A stretch of DNA of 16,894 nucleotides from Auxenochlorella pyrenoidosa. Lineage: Eukaryota > Chlorophyta > Trebouxiophyceae > Chlorellales > Chlorellaceae. Of the stretch, positions 1 through 13,414 are shown piece by piece. The stretch covers positions 1,185,045 to 1,201,938 of the forward strand of contig KQ481955.1 in the NCBI GenBank assembly GCA_001430745.1. The letters run 5' to 3'. The notes below the pieces were generated by a model. It was not told where the DNA came from, did no database searches, and was given only the letters and a program-made list of their open reading frames with translations. Position 1 is the stretch's first letter. Each line of letters begins with the position of its first letter. The position numbers and the translations under genes are program-made.

Positions 1-153
1 AGGGGAGCTTGTGCCCCTGCTCGGAGGGCGAACGGGCCGCGGTTGCCATGATTGCTTGGTGACAGCGTGAGTGCGGTGCTCACACAGCAGTGCGCGCGTC
101 AGCAGGGGCCGGAGAGTGGCTGCCCTCAAGGTCGCGGCCCCCAAAGCCTGCAG
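1..153. other. Probable intron of the M3 peptidase gene
   Basis: The block before the first recognisable exon (154) ends in CCTGCAG, a good 3' splice site. No stretch here translates to the conserved YAEVSL-type segment expected just upstream in M3 peptidases. A small exon cannot be ruled out (a GT occurs after CTCAAG at 130), but I could not support one. Confidence 0.45.
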
Positions 154-3100
154 ATGGCGACGCTCAAGACCGCCACCGCTCTTGAGCGCCGGCTGACCAG
201 GTGAAGCATCGTGCTTGCAGCTCGGGTACTTTTTCATTCCCACGGCGCTGGGAGAGCAGGGCCGCTGTAGCCCAGGGATGCATTGACTCGGCAGCGGAGG
301 CTCAACACTTCTGCTTTGAGGGCAGGCGAGCGGTGCAAAGTGTTCTCGGCAAGCCTTGCACAACTGAGTTGCGCCATCCGCCCCTCACCCGGGTCTTTCC
401 AGACACTTCTACGAGGCCAACAAGCGCGATGTGGAGACGCTGACAGCCTTTGCCAGGTCGCAGGGGTTTAACCAGTCGCTGCAGCTGTGGGACCAGGTGG
501 GGTGCCGGCTGCTGCTCGACAGCTTACTTGCTCGTGTTACAGCATGTCCAACCTCCATGAAGCCTGCAACACAGCCTGGAGTGGTGCCAGGCACGTGCGC
601 AAGCCGGGGCTCACTCAGGGCGGGGCGTGGAAGGGCAGGGGCGAGGCACGGACCCGTGTTACCGCGGGAAGAAGCTGCCAGGCGGCTGCCACCCAGGCTG
701 CGCTGTTTGTGGCGTCGCCCCCGCTGCCCGCCGTCCCCCCACCCCCCCACCCCACCCACCCACCGGCCGCAGGAGTTCTATCTTCAGCGACTGCGTGCAG
801 ACCGTCTGAAGTTCAGCGGTGTGTGCACAGCGGGGGGCCCTCTGGCTGTGAGGGCAGTCCAGCGGTCACATGTCTTGCTCCTTGCCGGGAATTGCTTCCA
901 GCCTTGCTGCCAAGGCTGCGCCCAACAGGGCCTGGCCGGTGCCAAGCGGCGGCCCCTCCATTGACCGCTGCAGCCGACGACCTCGCACCATACTTGTCGC
1001 TCCCCACCGGCCTCGACGCTCTCTTCACCACCATCGAGCGCCTGTTTGGTGCCAGATTTGTGGCGGCCGATGGGACGCAGCCGGTACGAGCTACCTGCGC
1101 TTGGTGGCGCAGGCGCCTTGGTGACCGTGCTTCGGGACAGGATCTCAACGCCGTTTGCGCTCACATGCCCACCCCAGAGGCTGCTCAGCTTCCCTTCCGC
1201 CTGAGAGGGCGTGCACTCTTCGGCTCCCCAGCAGGTGTGGCACCCGGACGTGCGCTTGTTCAAGGTGGTCATGCGTGGCAAGCCCCGTGGCTTCCTGTAC
1301 CTCGACCCTTATGTCCGGCCGGGCCAGAAGCAGGAGGGTGCGTGGACGGCACCACTGGCTCTGCGGTCCCGGCTGTCCGCAAGCCCTGGCCGGGCTGTGG
1401 CCCTGCCCGTCGTGGCTGTCGTGTTCAACTTCCCGCGGCCAGTGGGGGACAAGCCCTCCCTGCTGTCCTGGAGGTGGGCTGCTCGGCTACGCCCACGGGC
1501 GTACACTTGCTTCCTTATCTTTCTTTCCTGCTCGCCTGCAGCCAGCACCCATGCTGGGGTGCATGCACCAGTGATGCACTGGTGCATGCGCTCGCTGCAT
1601 GCACGTGGGCATGGGGACTGCCGCACGTTAACCTGCACGTGTTCCCTCCTGCCCGCTGCCTGCAGAGACCTGCAGGGCGCACTCTTCCATGAGTTTGGTG
1701 AGGCAATGGCACACCAGGCCGGGCAGCCGCTGCCCACCACCTTCCCGGCTTGGGCCTTGGCCGCAGCTGCAGTTGGGCGCCGCCAAGCAGGCAGCCCCGT
1801 GCCTGAGCGCGCAGGGCGGCCCTGCTGTGGCACGCGCGCCACGCTGCGTGCATCACTCTGGGGCTGGAGTCTCTCTGGCGCCCTGGGTGCGACACGGGTC
1901 TCCTGGTGCTCCCTGCAATGCAGGCCACGCCCTCCAGGTGCTGCTCACCTCCCAGGTGGAGCCGCAGGTGTCTGGCGGGGCAGGCATTGAGGACGATGCC
2001 ATCGAGTTCGCCTCCCAGGTAGGGCAACCGTTGCCCCATGTGACATCTATGCCGCCTCGTGTGAGCGGCTGCGCAGCCCCGTGCAGCGCTGCCGGCCCCA
2101 AGAGGCAAGCCGCGGGCGGCAGCTGGCTGCGCACACCTTGGCGCGGCATCTGCGCATCTGCCCGAAAACGCGCCGCTGCTCCCCTGGCCCACGTTGCAAG
2201 TTCATGGAGAACTGGCCGCTGCGCGACCCTGACACCCTCAAGCTGCTGAAGCACTACCAGACCGGCCAGCCCATCCCCCAAAACCTGGTTGACGGATTGC
2301 TGGCTTCTCACGACTTCATGTGAGGTTGCGCACCCCCTAGCCAGCCAGCCTGCCTGCCTGTCCGGCTGCCTGCCTGCCCGACTGCCTGCCTGCCCCCGTG
2401 TCCACCTTCCCGCCCACCCCTTCACCGGCCTCGGTGTGCAGGGTCTCGATGGATGCTTCCAAGGGTGTGCGCCAGCTGCACTTTGGGCAGACGGATCTGG
2501 CCCTCCACGCAACCCTGAGCCCACCCAGAACGGTGAGGGTGCCTGAAGCAGCGGCAGCACCGCTGGCACGCCCCCTCCCACCCCCACACGCACCTGGGCA
2601 GCCCTTGGCGTCGAACAACACTGCGTGGGGTCAGCCACCACATATGCATGAGCGCTCAGCGCTGGCGACGGTCTGCTGCTGCAGGCCGCGGAGCTCCTGG
2701 CGGCTGACCGGGCCGTCATCCGCAAGAATTACGCGCTCCTGCCACTGCCAGACTACAAAGTGCTCACCTCCTTCTCGCACATCTTCGGCGGGGGATACGC
2801 CGCTGGCTACTATGGGTGAGGGGCGTCCTGCGGGAGCCGCTTGCATCTCCCACGGCGGCCGCAGGGGCTGCACCCTGCGCCGCGTCGTGCTCTCGCGCTG
2901 CAGCTGTGCTGATCTCCACGCGTCACGCTCTCGGCAACGAGCCACGCGGGGAAGCGCTCCAGCTGCCGCGGTGTGGTGTCGCAGGTGGTGCAATGTGAGA
3001 GTGAAGGGATCCTCTCGCCTTGTCTGCAGGTACAAGTGGGCAGAGGTCATGGCCCTCGACGCCTTTGCTGCCTTTACAGAGGCCGGCCTGGTGAGTTGCC

Positions 3101-3536
3101 ATGGAACTGCAGAAAACCATTCTGCTCTGCCCTGGAGCGCAAGCTTCTGCATGCGAGCTTGCCGCAGTTCATGCAGCTTCAAGTGAAAGGGCGCATGGAT
3201 GGGGGGATCTGTGCTGAGGGACGGCAGTCCCGGCTGCCTCTGGGGTGTCCTGGGCTGCTAGCAGGCGCAGGCCGCATGTTCAGGCTTTAGCTGCCCCCCC
3301 TTGACCCCCTGCTACTCCTCCCCACCTAGTGCTGCGTCCTGTCCCAAGCAATCCCAAGTGCCCACTGGACTGATATGCAGGACAACAAGACGGCCGTAAG
3401 CGAATTGGGCGCCAAGTTCCGCTCCACAGTCCTTGGGCTGGGCGGCTCGGTGCCAGCTGGCAAGGTGTTCCGCCGGTTCCGCGGGCGCAACGCCAGGTTT
3501 GGCTCCCTGCTGCGTGACTACGGCTTCCAGGCCTGA
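154..3536 (+). CDS. M3 family zinc oligopeptidase (oligopeptidase A / thimet type), C-terminal part
   Basis: Cytosolic or organellar metallopeptidase that degrades short peptides, such as cleaved transit peptides in plants. Exons: 154-200, 403-496, 773-818, 974-1083, 1235-1473, 1666-1697, 1924-2018, 2201-2319, 2442-2532, 2685-2815, 3030-3090, 3381-3536 (TGA). They sum to 1221 nt, 406 aa, with matching phases throughout. In this fragment the zinc motif HEFGHALQ lies at about residues 187-194 (ligands H187, H191, catalytic E188) and the third ligand E217 is in DDAIEFASQFMENW. The spacing between them equals that of plant oligopeptidase A-like enzymes. FSHIFGGGYAAGYYGYKW, about 321-338, is the conserved His/Tyr substrate loop. 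Odd point: the Gly codon inside HEFGH is split by an intron, so the unspliced frame reads HEFGEAMAH. The usual His after HALQ is Val here. The N-terminal half lies upstream of the window; no convincing exon was found in bases 1-153. Family assignment is secure; whether it is the organellar or cytosolic form cannot be told. Confidence 0.92.
1561..1589. repeat. Perfect 13-bp inverted repeat, 3-base loop, in an intron
   Basis: GCATGCACCAGTG is followed by ATG and then by its exact reverse complement CACTGGTGCATGC. It lies in the 1474-1665 intron of the M3 peptidase gene. As RNA it could form a strong hairpin about 75 bases before the 3' splice site. Function unknown. Confidence 0.9.
2339..2395. 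repeat. Short CTGCCTGCC-type tandem repeats in an intron
   Basis: Degenerate repeats of the tetramer CTGC/CTGT fill the pyrimidine-rich intron 2320-2441 of the M3 peptidase gene. This is simple sequence typical of GC-rich algal introns. It probably contributes to the long polypyrimidine stretch before the 3' splice site at 2441. Confidence 0.6.
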
Positions 3537-4054
3537 CAGGCGAGCGCACAGGGCAGTCTGGCCAGACGCATGCGTGCAAAACATCCACGAAGCCGCACGT
3601 TGCCGGGATGGGAGCCGCAAGCCGTGGCAGCTGGTGACACTTGCCTGCGCATGCAAATTTATGTTTTTTGTGACATGTCATCTGCCCTACAGCTCAGCAG
3701 CTGGTATCTCAGCCATGCCCAGTTCGTGTCGGCATGCTCTCTTGTCTGCTACCTCTCCCAGCCAACTCGTGCTGCCGCCACACTGATCATGATTGCAATA
3801 CGGTGTTTACAACGAATGATCTCAAGTACTATTAAGCATTTCTTGCATTAACACTATCCTATTGCTTGTTGCAAACAAATGGGGACTTATGGGGACACCT
3901 CCTGAGGTGGCAGTTGGCAGTTAGTGACCGCCGTGCTGCTGCAGTTTGTAGCAAGCCCCCAAACAGTGGACAGAGATTACAGAGTGGGATGAGCGACCAG
4001 CCATCACAATTGGCAAGCGCCCTGCATGCACTGCTTTGTGCCATCAGCCGCCCA
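3537..4054. other. Convergent 3' intergenic region
   Basis: The + strand M3 peptidase and the - strand esterase end towards each other here. The part at about 3650-3880 is clearly richer in A+T than the rest of the window, as expected for 3' UTR/intergenic DNA. No coding exon was recognised. I saw no TGTAA (the usual green-algal poly(A) signal) on the + strand for the peptidase gene. Two candidates for the esterase gene lie on the - strand. Confidence 0.6.
3977..3981 (-). terminator. Candidate TGTAA polyadenylation signal of the esterase gene
   Basis: TTACA on the + strand is TGTAA on the - strand, about 75 bases after the esterase stop codon. TGTAA is the standard poly(A) signal in chlorophyte algae. 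A second copy lies at 3807-3811, so the real end may be there. A five-base motif occurs easily by chance. Confidence 0.4.
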
Positions 4055-5194
4055 TCAAGACGTGATACCCTCTGCGGCATCGTCTGCCCTGCTGGCCTGT
4101 ATAAACCGCTGTAGTGTGGGCGCCAGGCACGAGAAGATGCGCCGGTATCCTGCCTCTGCGGGGTGTATCCCATCTCGGAAGAAGGCCGGGTCCCGGGGAT
4201 CCAGCAGCGCGCCGCAGGGGGCGTAGATGAGGCGGCCGGGGCGGCCGGCGGCCCTGTTGGCTGCCGCCTGGTGCGCCACCACGCTGGCCCACATGGCATC
4301 CAGCCGGCGGTACCGCGGCAGTACAGAGGGCAGCGGGGCCAGCAGGACGATGCGCGAGCGGGTGTAGGTGCCGCACAGCCAGCTCAGCAGGTAGGCCATG
4401 TGTGAGCGCAGCTCTGGCTGGTCGGCCGGGCGGTTGTTGATGCCTGCAGAACAGGGGGCCAGCGAGGGGGGGCTGTGGCCAAAAAGGCTGCACCTCGTGC
4501 ACATATTTCAAGTGAGTTGTGCAGCCTCCTGCCAGGACATTCTGAAGCAAACCGCGGCAGAGGCTGTCAGAGCCCCCCGCCCACCTATCAGCAAGATGAT
4601 GACACGTGGGTTGCGCCACAGCTGCTCGTGGCCGGATAGCAGCCGGTACGTGAGCTCCTCTACGGTGCTGCCCCCAAGTCCCAGGATCACTGTCTTGTAG
4701 CTGCCATAATAGACGTCCCACGCGGCGCGAGCCGAGCGGCGCAGGCGGATGCCTGAGACAAGGGTTCGCCGGAAGCGGGAAGGTGACAGATTGTCTGATG
4801 CGGGGTGGCTGCTGGCGAGGCACGCCTTGCTCAGCAAGCGCAGCCCAGTACCGCAATTTTCAGGTTGTAATGCAGCAACGTACGGCACTGCGCGCTGCAC
4901 GAATTCCAGCCCCAAAGGTTCCTAGAAGCGCAGACTCGCTGGCATGCACCCGGACTGCAGGCTGCTCCCACCTGCAGTGATTGAGTCGCCCAGCATGGCA
5001 ATGTCGGGCCGCTCCCATGCCTCGTTCACCGCTGCCACAACCTCCTTGTTGTGATGTGCAGATATTTTGCGCATCGGCTGCCCACCGGGCAGGGGCCTTG
5101 CCCATGGAGGCAGAGCGAATCCTGCTGCCAGCGATGCTCTCAGTGCCAAGAGGAGCAGGAGCGCCAGTGGCAGCGGCGGCCCGAGGTGCGGCAT
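4055..5194 (-). CDS. Secreted SGNH/GDSL-type esterase (PAF-acetylhydrolase-like)
   Basis: Serine ester hydrolase; natural substrate unknown, possibly acetyl esters of lipids or wall polysaccharides. Exons on the - strand: 5194-4972, 4752-4585, 4443-4055 (TGA); 780 nt, 259 aa, phases agree. The hydrolase blocks appear in order: GDSITAG with nucleophile S71 (block I), GLGGST at 99-104 (block II Gly), GINN at 131-134 (block III oxyanion Asn), and DGIHP with D221 and H224 (block V). The start at 5194 (GCCATGC context) begins a signal peptide: MPHLG, then a run of Leu/Ala, then the cleavage-like ASLAAG. An in-frame ATG at 5230 is possible but has weaker context and would put 12 residues before the hydrophobic run. 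Size and block spacing resemble the PAF-AH Ib catalytic subunits, but those are cytosolic, so exact function is open. An extra upstream exon cannot be excluded. Confidence 0.85.
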
Positions 5195-6317
5195 GGCGGG
5201 CAGATGGCCCTGCGGAGATTGTAGGCACATAACACGGGACAATCAATGTGCAGTGCAGCAGTTGGGTTCCGACACAGATGCAAGACATGCACACAATTAG
5301 CATGCATGGCTACCTGTGATGCAGCGGGGGCGCCTAGAGGCGGCCAGGCGTTGAAGCCAGCTCCCGCTGCCGGGGCCCGCGAACAGGACCCGATCACGCC
5401 GTCTGTCACAGCAAAACCTCCAATTGAACAAGAACACGCCGGTTAGAGGTTGGCGGAGGGAGCTCACGTTTGGTCGCGAGCGCTCGGGACGGTGGGTCGC
5501 CAAAGCTTGGGTTGCCAAAGCACAGCCAGTCAACTAAGAGATTGTTCCTTGATGGCACGTGCGCTATAGAAGACCTTTGTATCTCCGGTTGGCACGCGCA
5601 CTGACAGGTTGGCAACTGCAGCAGCGCAGCGCCGGAGGCTCAGTGATGCTACTCACTAGCACAGATCCCATGTGTAGATTCCATCTTCTTTGCACCACTA
5701 TGCTGCTTGTCTTCCCACCAACACGGTGGATTAAGCTCTGAGCAAATCGCTTTGCTGCTCTGGCCATCGGTGGGTGCACACCGCTGCCAGCGAGGCCGCG
5801 ATGCTCGATGGGGACAGGGACAGCGGCACAGTGCATTTACGATCCGCGGTCAACCTGGTCTGGCTCGCTTGTGCACACATGGAGACCTAGTCACCACTGC
5901 TTGTGCCACACATGGCTGAGTGGAAGTCACGAGCTCAGCAGACACCGCAGCACCTTGCATGTGTCTACAGTCCACATTGAACTTGCGGCACGGCCGACCA
6001 TGCACACGGGCTCGAAACAAGAGGGTAGGCACATGGTTGGGAGAGCGAAGTGGCAACGATGCTCTGGGGCGGGTTGATGAAGACACGACAGATCAAACAA
6101 GAACAGCGAGTGCGCGAAACGGTCCTAGCAACCTAGGGAGCAACTTGCAGCTGCCTAACGGTCCACACGGGATGGATGTGTGTCACAGAGTTTCCTGAGA
6201 AGCGAGTCGCAGGCGCGGCGTGCGGGGACGGCGCGACGCTGCGCAACGGCCGCCGCTCAGCGCGGCGCCCCCGCCCGGACCTGCCGCCCGGGCGCCCCCG
6301 CCTGCATGCGCGCCGCC
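5195..6317. other. Intergenic: esterase promoter/5' UTR and JMJD7-type gene 3' UTR
   Basis: About 1.1 kb between two - strand genes. I found no family-like peptide, RNA gene or repeat. Short open frames here (60-108 codons) have no support. No TGTAA signal was seen on the - strand for the upstream JmjC gene. The esterase promoter should lie directly above 5230, but no clear TATA motif is visible. Confidence 0.5.
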
Positions 6318-9773
<3,456 letters not shown>

Positions 9774-10499
9774 GTGGGGCACCCCCTGGAGGCCGTCCGA
9801 CTGAATGGAATGTGTTCTCGATTGTCTAGAAGAAACCGAACCCGGTGCGGGAAATTTGCGAAATTGCAGAGGGGCAGAGACAGAACTTGCCCTCGCCGGC
9901 TCCTCAACCCAGCCCGTTCGGTGCAGCACGACACAAATCAAGGAGCGCAATGCCGTACGGAATGCTGCAGCAGGCCTGAACTGAGTAAGGTGCAGCGCTG
10001 TGGCCAGCCACCAGGTCCGCTATGCATGCGCCCGCTGCCGCTGTTGCCATAATCTGGTGCAGACCTGTTGACACCGACCGAAGAAGAATTGGAAGCAGTA
10101 ACTGCAGACCCGTGGGATCTGCTGCAGGCTGGCCTGCGATTTGGAGCCCTGCCTCAGGGGCAGTGGCGGCAGCAGCTCACGCAGGGCGCAGGCAGCACGA
10201 CCTGGGGGGTACGACCTACGGTTTGCTCGACATTTCCTCTACTTTGCTGAACACAGGTGGGAAGCACAGGTGGAGCAAGCAGAGGGTTCAACTTGTTCAT
10301 CTTACACCGGATGCCAATGCCCAGAAAATGTGCTTAGAGAACGGCAGAAGCAATGTGCTCTTGAGGATCCGAGACGCATGCCACCAGCCAGCGCCCGAGG
10401 GAAAATGGGGTTTGGTGGGGCATTGGTACATTGGGCAACACCGGCAAGGCCCCTGGGGGATGGCACGCTGTGTCAACATGCTCTTCCTCAGGGCCTGGG
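9774..10499. other. Intergenic: JMJD7-type promoter and 3' UTR of the F-box-like gene
   Basis: Both flanking genes are on the - strand. No protein family, RNA gene or mobile element was recognised. The right part (about 10300-10499) is probably 3' UTR of the F-box-like gene. The left part should hold the JMJD7-type promoter and 5' UTR; no clear TATA box is seen. Confidence 0.5.
10302..10306 (-). terminator. Candidate TGTAA polyadenylation signal of the F-box-like gene
   Basis: TTACA on the + strand (TGTAA on the - strand) lies about 195 bases after the stop codon at 10500. It matches the chlorophyte poly(A) signal at a reasonable 3' UTR length. No other copy was seen between here and the stop. 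Confidence 0.5.
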
Positions 10500-12681
10500 C
10501 TAGAAGCCCACAATCCGCTTGACAAAGTCCACGACAGCATGCACGCGCCCGCTGGCCCCGCTGCGCTGCGGGGCGGGGGCGAGCGGGCGCCGGCCGCCCG
10601 CGCCCGCTGGAGCCGAGGCGGGGCGCCGTCCAGCCCGCTGCCCATGCTGTGCATCGGCCTGCTCGCCCTGCATGTTGCCCTCTGCCTCAAAGTACGGCCC
10701 GCTTGCCCCTGAGTCACCATTGCTTCGTTGAGGGGGGTGCTGGTGCCCTCCCGACTGCTCTTGCCGGTGCCCCTCCTCCCCTTGCTGCTGCTCCGGAGCA
10801 GCGGCTAGGACAGCCCCGTCTCGCTGCCGACCCGAAGACAGCCGGCTGGGACCGGCCACCTCGTCTGCTGCCCTGGCCGGCTGGCCAGCCGCCGCCTGCC
10901 GCCGCTTGCGAGGCCGCACCTCCTCACCGCTACCTGTCCGCTTGTGGCCCTGCGCCATGCCGCTGGGTTGACCCCTTGCCTCTGCAATGCTACGCTGCTG
11001 CTGCTGCTCCTGCTGTGTCTGCTGCTGTGTGGCCCCAGGTACGCCCGGCGGCGGCTGTTCCACGCTGGCGGTGCCCGGCGCTCCCTGCCCGCGCTGCCGC
11101 CGCCGCTGCCTCCTGGCGGGGCCCGCCCGTGCCAGCGTGCTGCCCCCATCTGATTCGCTCTCTGCTGCAAGGGCAAAAAGGCACAATCGGAGGCAGGTTG
11201 AGCAGAGTTGACAGAAAATGTAACCTCTGCCGGCGCTGCCAGACACTAAGGCAGGCACACCAGGCGGCAGCAGCGGGGGGGCAGCCTGTGCACAGCACAT
11301 GCGCAGGAGCTCCCTGCATCATATCCTGCACAGCACCGACACGGCAGGCGCGAAAGGATGCCGGGGGAGTGCGCGGCTTGCCTGAGGCATCCCTGCGCCT
11401 GTTGCCCACAGCCGCCATGTCAGACTGCACGCTGCCCTGCGGCTGCGCCGCCGCCTGCTGGCGTGCAGGGGACGCCGCCGCCGCCTCGGCCCCGTGCTGC
11501 TCTGCCTGCTGCAGCAGGGGCTGCGCCCGCTGCTGCGCCTGCCGCTGCGTGTGGTGTGCCAGCATGGCGGCACCGAGGTCGGTCGGCACCGGGCCTGGCC
11601 GCAGGTAGGCAAGGCGGGCCGCAGCCCGGCGCAGGGCGCGACCGCTAGCACGACCGCGCCCAGTACCCCCAGCACCCTCCACTGCTGCTTGCGCTGCCGC
11701 TGCAGACGGGGCATCAAATCGCTGCTTGCTGATTGCCTCCATGCCTGCAGCCAGTGAAGGTGCGGTCCACGCCCGCCAAGAAGCTAAAAAAACGACAGCT
11801 GGGCGCACAACGCCCCTGCACAGCGCGCTCGTGGCCGTGGGATGCATGGGCCTGCAGCACCCTCCTTGCCTGCCCATGCCCGACCCTTGACGCAGCAGCG
11901 GCGGTCTGCTGAGCAGGCAGGGAGGGCGCGGAGGTCTCACCAGAGGATGCGCTGGCCTCTGCCGCCGCCACCATCGCCGCCTGTGTGACCACTGTGTCTG
12001 TTTTCTTGACCTCCAGGGCCTGCTGGGCCAGCGCCGGCTCCATGCCGATGGCGCGGAAGCTGAAGGGAGGGGGGGGGGGAACAAGCAGTGTCGGCATGTT
12101 GCTCCATGTGACGACGGGCAAGGGTCGAACGCAACGCAGCGTGCCATGTCGCAGGTAGCGCCCAGCGCACCAATGCAGCGAGCGGGGCCCTCGGCCGGGA
12201 CCCAAGCTTCCCAGGGACCCTCACTCTTCTAGCGGGGGCTTTGAGATGGCGGTGTCGGCAAGCAGGATGTCCAAGGCAGCAGAGCGCCAGGCGGAGCACA
12301 CGTGGCTGGCCACGCGCAGCTGCAGGTCACAGCGGGGCGGCACGTCATGTGCTGTGGAGTGGTTGCGAGCAGCCGGTGAGAGGAACCTGCTCCACCTGCC
12401 AAACAGTAGGCCTGAGGCTGCAGGCGGGGGACGCAAGAGGGGCGTGCCGCGCCAGCGCCACGGCACACTGAGCGCCGGCGCAGGCGGTGGGCCCCACCCA
12501 CCAGGCGGGGGCCGTCCTCTCCCGATGCCAGTAGACGCTGCAGTATGGGGTCCAGCACGTCTCCAGGGGCCTGCCAAGGCGAAGAGACAGAGGTGGACGC
12601 TAGGACTGTCTGCTGGGCAGACCTGGGCGCGCTGCTCCTGCGAACCACCACGCCATCAGTGCTACCACGGCGAGGCCGCAT
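10500..12681 (-). CDS. F-box-like protein with long low-complexity, Gln-rich and basic tail
   Basis: Exons on the - strand: 12681-12502, 12319-12225, 12059-11941, 11744-11382, 11164-10500 (TAG); 1422 nt, 473 aa, phases agree. Joining exons 1 and 2 gives VLDPILQRLL...RLLRVASHVCSAWRSAAL (about residues 41-76). This has the Leu-Pro-x-x-Ile-Leu, Leu-x-x-x-x-x-Val-Cys-x-x-Trp pattern of an F-box, which would bind SKP1 in an SCF ubiquitin ligase. The next segment (GMEPALAQQALEV, about 97-109) is helical and faintly UBA-like. The remainder is rich in Ala, Gln, Gly and Arg and probably disordered, with Gln clusters near 298-308, basic patches near 271-277 and RPRKRR at 336-341 (possible nuclear signal), and an ordered-looking end VHAVVDFVKRIVGF. 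No substrate-binding repeats such as LRR, Kelch or WD40 are visible. The start is the only ATG in that open frame, but the frame is open further upstream. The last intron seems to use a GC donor. The F-box call is an inference from a short pattern. Confidence 0.6.
11380..11381 (-). other. Possible GC 5' splice site, intron 4 of the F-box-like gene
   Basis: The exon ends CCTCAG at 11382 and the intron begins GCAAGC, the same border as in the other GC introns. In-frame GT alternatives exist about 50 bases further on, and this part of the protein is not conserved, so the choice rests on the splice-site pattern alone. Confidence 0.5.
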
Positions 12682-13414
12682 GCTTAGCAGCGCGTTGGGC
12701 TTGCGAGAAGGCAGAGGCCACACAACACGACAACAGAGGTTGGCCTGCGCTCGTGCAAACAAGAATGCAGCTTGTTTGCAGTACTGCTGGTGGGTTTCCT
12801 TGGCTATATCAGGCGAACCGATACCTCTAGGAGCAAGTGACCTGCCTGCTGAGCTGCTGCGGCGCGCCAGGCTGCATGCTTTCCTGTTTTGACGCTACCG
12901 TCATTGATCGATCGATGTCGAGTCGCGATATTTGCGAGTTGAAGCAGCTGTAAGCGTCTCACGCCTTTATAACTTGTGTGTTGCGGCTGCTGGGAGCTCC
13001 CTCAGCAGCCTTTCGCATTGCCCCCAATCCGTTCATCGGTACGGTGCACATCGGAGCATTGCGGACGGCCGTAAGAACCCTGCAGGGCTCGGCCTCTGCA
13101 TCGCAGAGCTAGGGAGGGTGCTCCTGAAGGGCAGCACACCCTCAGGTACGTGCCCGTCTCGCGGGCAACACGCTGGAAGCATCGCACCATCCCTTTGCTG
13201 CACACCGCTGTCGCTGCCGGTGCCGCCTGCTGCCAACAACCGGTGCTCGCCTGCAGCTGCCGGTGTCGCTCCCTTGCCACCCCTGCATCCATTAATAACT
13301 TGTAGCCGTGCATGATAAACTGTGTGGGGTGCAGGGCACTGCCCAGGCACCCGGCCACGCTGCCAGCGTGTGCAGCTGTAGCGGCGGCAGCGCTGCGGGT
13401 TGTTGGACAGTGCA
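12682..13414. promoter_or_regulatory. Shared divergent promoter region of the F-box-like and exportin-5 genes
   Basis: The two genes are transcribed away from each other from this 733-base gap. Visible elements are a TATA-like TTTATAAC at 12966-12973 on the + strand, about 440 bases before the exportin start, and the palindromic GATCGATCGAT at 12906-12916. The region 12880-12975 is richer in A+T than its surroundings. The part right of about 13000 is probably exportin 5' UTR, possibly with an intron ending at the CAG at 13333-13335. No protein-coding exon was recognised. Confidence 0.5.

Noticed and set aside
487..1692. 401-codon + strand open frame across the M3 peptidase gene
   Set aside because: It runs through several exons and introns in a mostly wrong frame and has Pro/Ala/Gly/Arg-rich content. 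The conserved peptidase segments are found in other frames, joined by splice sites.
1691..1718. Apparent mutated zinc motif HEFGEAMAH suggesting an inactive peptidase
   Set aside because: GTGAGG after TTTG is a 5' splice site, and the next exon at 1924 restores HEFGHALQ in frame.
5246..6198. Small open frames in the esterase/JMJD7-type intergenic region as extra genes
   Set aside because: All are under about 110 codons, overlap one another on both strands, and show no conserved motif or consistent splice structure.
10649..11608. 319-codon + strand open frame opposite the F-box-like gene
   Set aside because: Low-complexity Ala/Pro/Cys/Arg peptide complementary to Gln/Ala-rich exons. The - strand model has matching splice phases and a poly(A) signal.
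11941..12059. UBA domain after the F-box in the - strand gene
   Set aside because: Only a Gly-Met and an Ala-Leu helix pattern fit. The second half of a UBA fold is not visible, so it was not called.
12932..13315. 127-codon + strand open frame in the divergent promoter region
   Set aside because: No family resemblance and Ser/Pro/Ala-rich content. Its place between two divergent starts fits promoter and 5' UTR better.
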